Part shown: positions 54,550 to 64,000 of the stretch, piece by piece | How the letters are laid out: each line of letters begins with the position of its first letter | How positions within the stretch are numbered: position 1 is the first letter of the stretch | Source of the DNA: Acorus gramineus | Lineage: Eukaryota; Streptophyta; Magnoliopsida; Acorales; Acoraceae | Assembly (NCBI GenBank): GCA_030737835.1 | Contig: CM060853.1 | Coordinates: 1,368,941 to 1,432,940, forward strand | Reading direction: 5' to 3' | Length of the DNA stretch: 64,000 bases | Position numbers and translations under genes: made by a program | Notes under the pieces: model-generated | Told to the model about the DNA's origin: nothing | Seen by the model: only the letters and a program-made list of their open reading frames with translations | Database searches by the model: none

Positions 54550-56955
54550 CTAAACCTCTGGAGCGTCCGGAGCAGCAGGAGTCTCTCGAACCGAAGAAGT
54601 AGCCCTAGCATACCTCCCACGACTTTGAGTAGCCGAAGGACGAGAAGCTCTACTGAAGGTGGCCTCGGTAGCAAAGGAGGTCGAGATGGAGTGCTCGTAA
54701 TCAAAAGGGAGAAGGTCGAGGTCTGCCTCGGTCATGGCCCCTCCACCAACCAACTTCCCCCTCATGGTGGCCTCCCAGAGGTGGACCTGCTGGATGTCTC
54801 TGTCTCTCCTCTCCAACCTCTGGCGAAGGCGTGCCTCCACCCCTCTCGATCGATCCTCGACCGCCCTCAGCCTATCCTCGAGCTCCCGTGCCCTCACCTC
54901 TGTGGCCCGGAGCCTCTCCTCGCTCAATCGAAGCGCGTCTCGGTCCCTATCCTCGGCCGCCTTAAGGGAGCGGATCAGATCTCCCATCAAACCTCCAGGA
55001 ACACCCGCCGATGCCTCCAACTTCACCACCCTCACCTGGAGGGAGTCTCGCTCACAGCACAGGATGGCGAACTCCTCCTCTCTCGATGCCATCTCGGACC
55101 TCAGCCGGTCCATCTCCTCCTCAACCATGGTGGCCATCCCCCTCACCTAATCAAGCTCCATCCTCGTGGCCATCAACTCGCTCCGGGCCATGTCTAGCTC
55201 CCTCGCCAACTCGAGCTCTCGCTCGGAATCCATGGATGGAGGAGGAGCAGAAGAGGAAGAAGCGCCGTTGGCCCTCGCCCTCGCCAACACCTCCACCTGA
55301 ACCTTGAGGACCCGCACCTGATCCTGCAAGCGACGCCTCTAGATCCTCAAGCGTTCCACTTGACCGGTCCTCTTCTAGAGATGTTGGTTGGCGGTTTCTA
55401 ACTTCTTCTCTTACTCATTCATTTCAAACAACACAAAAACATATATATATTAAATATATATTAAAAACACTTAAAAGGAGAAGAAAGGGAAAAGAAAAGG
55501 AAAGGTCAGAAAATATACTCACATAAGAGTCTGAGATTTCCTCCTCCATGGTCCCAAGGATGCCTGCACACTCCTGACGATACCAAGCCAGGTAGTCTTT
55601 GTTTGACGTCACGTCAAGGCGGCGCTCAACCAAAGTCCCCCTCTCGACCCACCCCCACAAGTACATAGCGTAGTTCCTCAAAAGGTCCGTATCCCGAGGA
55701 ATGCCGGCCACTGGAATCGAAGGACACTTTGGTGGAGGGGCTGGCACCCACTGGTAATACCCAAGCTGAAGAACCACCAGGCTGATCGTATGAAAGACCA
55801 CCTCATTAAAAAAGATTAGCCAGATGTCTGGCGAAGCTCCTCGTGGACTGCCTCCTCCGTGTAGGGCCTCCAAGTCATCTACAAGTCAAGATACAATAGA
55901 CATAAGAAGAGAGCTTAGTCAAATGAAAATCCTATAAGGGCTGAAATTCAAGAAATTATACCTCTTCTTCCTTTAAAGTGAGGAAGGCCTCTCGAAACTG
56001 GGCGAGGCGACACAAGCGAGAATACCCCGGGGGCGCCCATCTCATGGCCCAAGGAAGGGCGCGGTCGAAGACCATCTGGGTCGGACGAGCGATGGCAAAA
56101 TTCTCATACCCTAAAATCTGCGGAAGGAACATCAAATTCAAATCAGGTGAAGTAGATAAACATCAAAGAAATATCATTTCTATCTTTTATTGACCCGTAC
56201 ATGCAAAAACGTCGCAAAACCGCCAAGGTTCTTGCCCCCGGCCCTCTTCACCTTCTTCGACAACTCTACGAAGAGGTGAGCAAGCATGGCCGCACCCCAA
56301 GCAAAGCGGCCCATCGTCTCCAAGTTCTCCATCAAAAGCAAGAAATGGGAGGAAACCTTGTCGGAGGCTGTCAAGAAGAGGACCCTATCAAAGAAATAGA
56401 GGAAGAACACCCTCAACTCCTTCCGCGCCCTTTGTGGGCATGCAACAGCCTCTCTGGCCTCGATCATCAGCCTCCTCCGCTCATAGCTAGCCATGGCCTC
56501 ACCTTTCTAACGACGCGTAAATGAACCAAGGCCATACTGCCCCAACAGCCGTCCAAGAGGGATCCGGTTCAACGTGCTCTCTTGCTCCACGAACTCCCAT
56601 TCACCGATCAGCTCCCAAAAAAGCGACTTGTAGTCGGGACTAGTGGCCGCTATCACCGCCTCGCCCAAGGTTGGGAGGCTCGTGATTCGCTTAACATCCT
56701 CGAGCCTCGGCATCACTATACCAGTGGGGAGGATGAATGTACAGCTCTTTGGATCCCACCGCTCCGCCAACGCCTCTAGATAAGGGCGATGAACATGGAA
56801 GGGCTCGATCAAGAAGAAGGAGCGGAAGCCCGCTCCGTCCACCAGATCCCTCTCCCCCTGCCCCAAGGCGGAGTACCACCTCTTTGTCCCATGCTAGAGG
56901 GCCCGAATGCGATTCGGCCGCTGAAAAACAACAAAGAAAAGGGGTTAGTCTCTTA

Positions 56956-57436
56956 GCCCCCGTTTGGATCGAGGAATAAGCTATTCTGAGGTTTATACCT
57001 ATTCCAGGAACAGATAATTTTATCAATAGAATAAGTGATTTTCTGTTTGGTTGTGTTTTTTTTTATTCTTATTGGAAAACGTAAGAATAAAGATTGAGTT
57101 GTTTAGTTGATGAAAAATAAAATGTGAATAAAGTGTAAAAAGTTAATTTGATATGTGGGCCATATTGATGTATAGGAGGTGTTGATAGATGATTTGATGT
57201 GATGAGATGTGATTTTTTTTATGTGAGGGTGAACCCCACTTATCCATGGGAATAGATAAACTGATTATAGCTTATCCTAGCGGTTACTTAGAATTGTTAT
57301 ACTATCTTATATTCATTTATACTGGAATAGTAATACCAAGTTATACTCTGTAAACAAACAGCCGTTTTCCATATCCATTCTTATACCACCCTTATACCCC
57401 CATTATTCCACTTTAACCCCCCATCCAAACGGGGGG
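56956..57436. mobile_element. Tourist-like MITE in intron of the antisense gene
   Basis: 481 bp, flanked by TTA on both sides (56953-56955 and 57437-57439). Terminal inverted repeats GCCCCCGTTTGGATC and CATCCAAACGGGGGG. AT-rich, no coding. The TTA duplication and the CCCGTTTGGAT end fit PIF/Harbinger-derived Tourist elements. Confidence 0.85.
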
Positions 57437-57439
57437 TTA

Positions 57440-58146
57440 GGATAGCATTCAAGAGGTAAGAATTCTAAATCCAACAGAAATTCATTCTAAACAATGCTTA
57501 GTAGGAATTCTTACATACAAAATCAAGTAAAAGCATGAAATATATAAACCCTTAAAAGGACACTCCCCCCTTTTATCATGAAACTTTCCCTTATGATCAC
57601 ATACTTTACCCTCTTATCCCACCATAGTTATCACTATCACATGCTTACGTGCTTTCTTTCATCACTGTCTATCATACTTATATACCTTTCATGAACTCAC
57701 CCAAACTTACTAAAGAAATTGTCCCTCCCCTAACTCATGCCATACCCACGCTCACATGATCCCACCATGAAAAGACCCTATAGACTCATGAATACATGTA
57801 TAAATTGTCCTCTCTTACTCCCCACCATGATAAAAAAAATTATCCCCTACATACAAATCCCACCATAATATAACATGCAAGCATACTATGTTGTTCTACA
57901 AAATCTTCTATACTTACGTTCCTTTTTTTTTTACCATGCCTCTGTCATAATAGAAATATATGCATATGAGAATTGTCCTTCCTTTAAAAACCCACATATC
58001 ATACTCACATGCATGCAAATTCCACCATGATCAATTTGTACAAATACCCTTTTTTAGAAAATCTAAAAACAAACATACTACTTCTACTCATGCCATATAA
58101 AAATTACTAACATATGTCCATAAAAACACACATAATTTAACATGAT
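57440..58146. other. Rest of the first intron of the antisense gene
   Basis: C/A/T-rich low-complexity sequence with many CATGAT and CCACCATGA motifs. No other feature. Confidence 0.4.
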
Positions 58147-59011
58147 CTAAAAGATTAGACAAAGGGAAATTGAGACAAATACCGTGGCTCGTGTGGACCC
58201 AGGAGCATCTGCCTTAGCCTCGTCGGGATCATCCATCCCGTCGTCGTCTCCCTCCTCCTCTACAGCCCCAACATGGACACCCTCGGCCTCCGCGGCCTTG
58301 GCCCCAACACCCTCACCCGCTCCTGCGCCCACCGCACAGGAGGCCAACGCCTCAAAATCCCCCAAAACCCTTCTCTCCTCCTCCACAGCCCTGGCCTCTG
58401 TGGCCTCCCTATCCAGCATGCCCACGATGGCATCCAAGGAATCCCTCACCTCCTCACTAACTCCCTCAGCCCCCACCCCCTCAACTACACCCTCGGCTGA
58501 CCTTCCGGCCTCCAAACCAACACCCTCGGCCACCGCCGACCGATCACTGCGCCTCCTCTTGCGTGATATCCTATCATACTACTCACCGCCCCCGAGACAG
58601 CCCCCGAAGGCGTGCCCCCGACTGCACCCGCGCCCATCAATGGCGTCTCCGCCGTTTGGTTCATCTCCCACGCAACCCACCTTTCCGACCCATCGCTCTC
58701 CGATGAGCCCGACCCCGAGACAGCCCCCCTCTGCTCTCGGGAAGACCTGAGACGCTTCATCATCGAAGCCGTCTTCTTCCCCTTCGTCATCTCTTCCGAT
58801 TTCACAAGAAAAAGGAGAACCCAAAGGTTCTTAGGGTTTTGAAATCAAGAAGAATGAGATAATCTAGGGCAAAATCAAGGAATTTAAGGTGAAGAAAACA
58901 AAGTTTTTCCTGTTTATAATGGAGAAGAAGAAGAAGGTAGGGAAGAGAAACCGTTTTGAAAATGTGATGAGAGAGAGGGTCTCTTTTCTGTTATAAGGGA
59001 CCCAGTCGGGT

Positions 59012-59099
59012 GGCGGCTACTCGCGTCTAGCCACCCCCCATCCGCCGGGTAAGATCAACATGCCTCCCCCTTCTGGCCGGCTCAATTACAATATCCGCC
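59012..59099. repeat. 32 bp-period palindrome array, 3 units
   Basis: Units start at 59012, 59044 and 59076. Left arms GGCGGCTA, GCCGGGTA, GCCGGCTC; loops CTCGCGTC, AGATCAAC, AATTACAA; right arms TAGCCACC, ATGCCTCC, TATCCGCC. It matches the place of 47152-47238, with independent arm changes. Confidence 0.82.
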
Positions 59100-59878
59100 C
59101 AATGCCTTCTTTCAAAAATACATTCATTTCAAAGTTTTCCAAACCAAACAGCCATGTATTGGTTTATTTCCAAAATCCTACTTGATTAAACATGACTCTC
59201 TTGAAGTTTTATCACATTTCCAGTATCGTTCAGTTCAAATTTCTTCAGTTCTGGTTCTTTTCCAGAATTTTCTATCTTTTGGATGATCCAATTCACCAAT
59301 TCAAACACTTTTTACTTGCTTTATGTCAGCGATATCCCCTTGGTTCGCTGAGTTACCCAAGCACGGGTACGGTAGGCACAAGAAAACTGATGCCAGGCTG
59401 CTCCGTGCATGATGGTTAAGAACCTTGTCCGAGGGTTGGGTCACTCGCTATTTTACTTTTTCCCATCTTCCACCTGGATCGTCCTTTCGATTGAAAATTC
59501 TAGTCAAGACCTAGCCTCTGACAGTCTAAATCAACTCCTTGGATAGTATTGGTCACGTTACCTAAACTTCTTGAAGGTCGGGCCGGCCAAAATAGGGGTC
59601 TCTTTCCTTATCATCGATCGAAGTCTTTCTGCTTCGCACAAAGACTCCATCCGATGAGGGACAATTATAGATATCCCAATTTTGACCATCCAAAGAGACG
59701 AAAAATACTTCAAGTAACATTTAGAAATGACCACATTTGGAAACCATAAAGAAAACTACCTTAGAAACCAAAACCGGAAACCCTAGTCCAACACTTAGAA
59801 GTTTCTAAAACCTAGACAGGGGCGGCTCCTTGGACGGTCAAAATGGGACATAAAGCAACATTTAATGCTGATGATTGC

Positions 59879-60038
59879 GGCGGTTTGTTCCCTTTAGACG
59901 CCCCATCTTGGCCAGTTCAAACCTAGTAGCCGACCCAAGCCACCACTTGTTAGAGATGGGACATTTGGCAAGTCATCATAGGGGCGGCTAAACCAATCTA
60001 GCCGCCCCTCACTGGGCGGCTAGTTTCAACTAGCCGCC
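59879..60038. repeat. 24 bp palindromes: single unit plus 32 bp-period pair
   Basis: 59879-59902 is diverged (GGCGGTTT, loop GTTCCCTT, TAGACGCC). The pair starts at 59983 and 60015: GGCGGCTA, loops AACCAATC and GTTTCAAC, TAGCCGCC, both with perfect arms. The 8 nt linker is CCTCACTG. A deleted unit remains as GGCGGCTC at 59821. Confidence 0.92.
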
Positions 60039-60421
60039 CCCCTCCTGGACCTTATCTGAAGAACAAAGATCTAATGGGGGTCAAATCAAAACATCTTATT
60101 ATCCATTTTGATCTATTGTCCACTGGATATTCCCCTGCCTCTTTTTTACTATAAATAGAGGGGGCCCAAAACATTTCTAACATATCCAATAATCCCCCAA
60201 TTCAAATCAACGCATACATTTCATTCCCAAGTCATACTCACAAGCCCATACCCCCTCCCCTTACTTGAAACCCTAGAGAGAAAGAGAGAGAGAAGACCCA
60301 TTTCCAAGCCCAATCTACTCTCCAAAAACCCTCTCCAAAACCCAAGTTAAACCTAGCTTAACCACTGCCAAACCCTAACCCATTTCCTACCCAGGTTCTG
60401 CCCAAATATAACCAGACACCA

Positions 60422-60477
60422 GGCGACTAACCCTAACTAGCCGCCCCCTTTTAGGCAGGTAATTCCCACTAGCCGAC
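60422..60477. repeat. 32 bp-period palindrome array, 2 units
   Basis: Units start at 60422 and 60454: GGCGACTA, loop ACCCTAAC, TAGCCGCC; and GGCAGGTA, loop ATTCCCAC, TAGCCGAC. Same place as 48565-48620 in the other LTR. Confidence 0.9.
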
Positions 60478-60874
60478 CCCCACCTACACCCTGACTTTCT
60501 AAACATCCCTTTGTCAAGTCCTGAAGCAGAAAAGGATTCCTGTTTTTCACCTCTGTGTGCGGCAAGCCCGTATCTCAGAGCGGAGACTCCACAAACTCCC
60601 CACGAAGGCGATCAAATCCAACCCCAACTTTTCTTGCTTTTTGAGAAAGTAGGTGGCGATCACTACACCCCCCTAAATCCTCTTGAGGAGCTATTGGGCA
60701 CCTTAGCAAGGAACCAAACCCTTCACCCTTTTCGAGAGACGATCCAGCCAGGCCCACAGGGCGCAATTGGATCCGAATCCTCGAAAAAAACCCACACACG
60801 CCCCAAAAAGAACCACTTTTTTTTTAAGGCCCCCGACAAACCGGAGCGACCCCACCGAGAAAATGACACCGACA

Positions 60875-63029
60875 AAGGAGTAATTTGAGGGGTGCATTTA
60901 GCCGGACCTAACCGGGCTAGGTTATTCCATCGTGGGTGCCTGATCCATTTAATCTATTAATTCTGTTTTTAATTCTAATGAAATCCTTATTTTTGACAAA
61001 GATCATATTGGGATAAATGGGTCTTAGATGACACTTCTTGTATATATTCACACTTAGAGTGAGGACCAGCCCTAATCTAATTCTTAATTGTCAATATAAT
61101 TCTTCTAATCACAATAGGTGAAATTGTGAGCTTCTCCCTCATTATGGCCAAACAAAGGAAAAAAACTTAAACAAGTCAATTGGTTGAGTTGTAGTGATTG
61201 CAATTTTCTTTTGTAATCAAATCATTATTTAATAAATAAAAAAATCCCTTTGCCAACCTAAAAAGAGCAAAAAAAAAAATCATCCAGTTGCCACTGATCT
61301 CCTCAAGACAGTAGAGCTACTTGCCAAGTTGGTTTAGAAGATTTTGTTTAGGTTTCCTAATCAAGAGAAGTTTATGCACTTATATCTATATGTATATTGC
61401 AGATAGATATAGACATAGACAAAAACCTACAACAAATTGGGACATCAGACAAGCAAGTTGTTCTCAAAAGGCCATTAGTTTGTGCTTTGTGCTATACGGT
61501 GATAGGCTTAAAATAATGCTCAATCATTTTCAATCCACTTAAAAAGGGGATGCATTTTCCCATGTGAAGCACCCAATAAAGAGTAAAGATGGGGAATGCA
61601 TTTTTCAGGTGTATTTTTATTTTATTTTATATGTATTGAAAAACCAAAGCAACTTTTGCATGTTAAGATAAAAGAATTCTTTCTTTTCATAGCCTTTTTG
61701 TTCCCAACCATCCTTTTAAGCACATATTTTAAGTTAAAGAGGTGGTAATGGGCATTTTCCACTTTTGCATCCCACCCTACTCTAAAAAAAAATATATCCG
61801 TGTACATCTTTTGTACCTTATTGTCACATTAGAAAGTATTTAAAGGCAATGAGCATATTCTAACGTAAATTTAATCCACCATCATTTGTTTATGAGAGCA
61901 TTGGATATAAACAAAGAACATCAAAATCAATTGTTATTGATTTATGTCCCATCAGTAAGTGTTTGGTCGGCAGGTAGTGGCAGTGGTCGGTCTAAGATTA
62001 GGGTTGTTCTTTTTGGTTTGTATTAATCAAATAAGTTTATCCCCATGTGGGTCTAATCATGGATTATCACCTAACTCATCTTAAATTAGAAACACTAATC
62101 ATTGATCTTGGTCTCCATCCCCCAAGAATAAGTCCAAGTCAAAAGTACTGTTTAGTCATTGATGTTTTGCTGAAAACATGGAGGGTCTCCCATGCAATTC
62201 AAATGCATTTTTAGGTTGGTGTCTCTTCTTTCAATAAAAGCTAAGATGACCTAGAGAATTACATAAAAACATGTAACACTCACCGCCTAGTTTCATTGGC
62301 TATGGAGCCTTTTTTGGATGCTTTATAGCTCTTTATAGCTCTAAATGATGTCTACTATAGATGCACATTGTATACCATTAACTTTGGTAGTAAATTATTG
62401 GAATATAAAACAATTAGTGCTTTGTTTACCAAGTACACTGATTGATTTAATTTATGTGAATAGTACCAGCAAGTATTGGTGTGGAAGTGCCAGATAACAA
62501 ATGGACATTCTCTACCCCTCACTAGTAGTATTCCAATCCACTTTTAAAAAGGCCTTCCTCATGTAAAAAGATTTCTATCACCAATCAAAATTCCCCAAAC
62601 ACGAACGAAGCTCAGACTTTGAATAACTTTTTATACCAAAGTTATGCCCTTTTCCTCTCCACAGAAACACTAACAACAGGGGCTTTGATGCACCCAACCT
62701 TAAAAATAGCCCCAATTTTAGTCTTTAAATCATATGTATTTATGTGAAGGTCATATAGTAAAGGATGAAGTTTTATATAAATGCGTATGACCTGGCATGG
62801 CTAAAAGTTGTATTAAAAACAAAGCTACATGTAACAATTTTCTTTTGTTGGTTTAAAATCATATAGCCGTGTTTGATTACTATAAGATCTGGTTATAATT
62901 TCAAGGGCAAGATTTGAATTATTTAGTTTTAAGTCCCTATAAACGTGCATATTTAGGTATCGATCTCTCATTTCTTTATTTATTTTTTTAAATCTTCAAA
63001 TTCAACCGCCTATTTCATTTTGAATTCAT
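60875..63029. other. AT-rich non-coding stretch
   Basis: No gene or element recognised. The open frames at 61321 and 61622 show no motif. CTTTATAGCT is tandemly doubled at about 62321-62342. Confidence 0.5.
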
Positions 63030-64000
63030 CCGTCAAACGTCCGTTCATACACCGTTAGTTTATAAAATGTTATTTTTATTTCCGTCCATACACCGTTAGT
63101 TTGTAAAATATTATTTTTATTTTAAAGTCCCTGTAAAATATGTTATTTAGTGATCAGTCCCTCCCTTTATATTTCATTTTAAGTCCCCAACTTTCAATGT
63201 TTTTTCTTATTATTTCCTTGACAAAATGTGTATATGATTTTGTAAATATTTTTATATTTGAAGCTTGTATACAAAATGTTTAATAAAATATCTAAATGGA
63301 TAAGTATTTTGATATTAATTTTCTAGTTAAGCATATCTTCAATTTCCATCATTTGATACTTCAAATCAATTATAATGTGTAGTGGTGCAGCCAAGATTTT
63401 ATTACAGTGAAAGAAAATCCTAAATCCTTTGTGAATGAGATTTTAAATATAAGAATAAATAAATAAATAATAACATAATAGTAGCTTAAATGTTAAATAA
63501 ATAAATAAATATATAATATAAATATGTTAGATTCCCCTAAACTCACTAATCTCTATATAAATAAAAGTTTAGAACCATGCAAAATAAATTTTTTTCATTG
63601 ACTGCATACAATTTTTTTAATGGCATCTAAATTTTTAATTTTAAAATTCTAAACACACTCAAATATCTAATTTAATATTACACAATTTTCAACGAAGAAA
63701 AAAATCATTTAAATCAAAATTCAATAATGAAAAATCCTTAAAATTTGCTTAAGTAATAAATCCTAATTAGACAACTAAGACTATAAGATAATTCAATCTC
63801 AGTTTGGATGAGCATATATAGCGTTGAATAGCAGTGAAATTGTTACCGAACACCAAACAATACAAATGTAGTTTTGATTTAAATATTTTATCAAACATTT
63901 TATATACAAGTTTCAAATATCAAAATACTTACCAAATCATACAAACATTTTGTCTATGGACTAATAAGAAAAATGTTTGAAGTTAGGGACTTAAAATAAA
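63030..64000. repeat. AT-rich inverted-repeat element, right edge of window
   Basis: About 63173-63297 and 63879-64000 are inverted copies of roughly 120 bp, sharing TTTTAAGTCCC, TTTTTCTTATTA, GACAAAATGT, TTTGAAGCTTGTATA-like and AAAATGTTTRATAAAATAT. The interior is non-coding. A 50 bp unit with CCATACACCGTTAGTTT is duplicated at about 63046 and 63096. The right end may lie beyond the window. Resembles a MITE or fold-back element of unknown class. Confidence 0.65.

Larger units (their letters stand above)
54550..58790 (-). pseudogene. Antisense plant mobile domain + coiled-coil gene
   Basis: Minus-strand gene with likely exons 58790-58147 (start MTKGKKTASMMKRLRSS; acidic, low-complexity), about 56924-56205, about 56124-55957, about 55880-55525 and about 55350-54550. 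The middle exons carry the plant mobile domain: ALAERWDPKSCTFILPTG, LEDVKRITSLPTLGEAV, ILGYENFAIARPTQMVF, then LIFFNEVVFHTISLVVLQLG. The last exon is a long heptad-rich coiled coil (RLRSEMASREEEF, LRATEVRARELEDRLRAVED). Introns have GT-AG ends (acceptor GTTTTTCAG at 56925; donor GTACGG near 56205; acceptor CTTCCGCAG near 56122). Damage: frameshift near 58560, stops near 56896, at 56507-56509 and at 55147-55149, frame break near 55825. Function within the element is unknown. Confidence 0.75.
47805..60874 (+). mobile_element. Tat-lineage gypsy element (copy B) with antisense gene
   Basis: LTRs 47805-49031 and 59666-60874. The interior has protease (50155-50952), an integrase C-terminal end (51838-52135) and a long downstream part with a minus-strand multi-exon gene (58790-54550). 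RT, RNase H and the integrase core are missing. The palindrome arrays sit in both LTRs and in the interior. Tat-lineage elements, for example maize Grande, are known to carry extra genes, often antisense, near the 3' LTR. Confidence 0.8.
59666..60874 (+). repeat. Tat 3' LTR (copy B)
   Basis: Starts TATAGATATCCCAATTTTG (TG mutated to TA) after the polypurine tract GATGAGGGACAAT. The end at CCGACA (60874) is approximate. Matches 47805-49031 with clear divergence, so this insertion is older than the gypsy element at 25818. Carries palindrome units at 59879, 59983/60015 and 60422/60454. Confidence 0.8.

Overview
The window looks like a repeat-dense intergenic region of a flowering-plant nuclear genome. 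Nearly all recognisable sequence is LTR retrotransposon (Ty1/copia and Ty3/gypsy, with tRNA-Met type primer sites TGGTATCAGAGC), plus a hAT remnant, a Tourist-like MITE and TRIM-like miniature elements. Only one intact host gene is visible: a three-exon BAHD acyltransferase at 21442-23992. The species cannot be named from the sequence.

Layout: 1-1342 and 8371-~9560 are the 3' end of a decayed copia element, split by a decayed Del/Tekay-like gypsy element (~1343-8370). 9.6-13.4 kb is AT-rich with a hAT remnant and a strong hairpin. 13.5-18.65 kb holds TRIM-like LTR clusters in opposite orientations around a 2.7 kb gypsy-type LTR (15180-17862). A copia LTR lies at 20186-20661. The BAHD gene follows. 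25642-41322 is a copia element carrying two later gypsy insertions: a full 9954 bp minus-strand element in its 5' LTR (25818-35771, target duplication GCGTC) and a plus-strand solo LTR in its leader (36085-38369, target duplication GATAG). 41.3-42.7 kb is a small LTR element. 42.7-60.9 kb is Tat-lineage gypsy sequence in a tandem arrangement sharing one LTR; it carries an antisense plant-mobile-domain plus coiled-coil gene and is interrupted by a minus-strand solo LTR (43210-46846, target duplication GGGTC). The last 3 kb is AT-rich and holds a long inverted repeat.

Two patterns stand out. (1) A 24 bp palindrome, 8 bp arms GGCGGCTA/TAGCCGCC around a variable loop of exactly 8 nt, occurs about 26 times. 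Most copies sit in runs with a 32 bp period, and they are found in two different retroelement types (15.4-16.8 kb; 47.1-60.5 kb). (2) The long LTRs of the gypsy family share candidate spliceosomal introns around a 36-37 nt mini-exon. One solo LTR lacks the first intron exactly from donor to acceptor, as expected if a spliced transcript was reverse-transcribed.

The retroelement genes are almost all broken. The open ones are a 511-codon gag in the young element, whose pol is reduced to fragments, so that element would need proteins supplied by another copy. All family assignments come from reading motifs; no database search was run.
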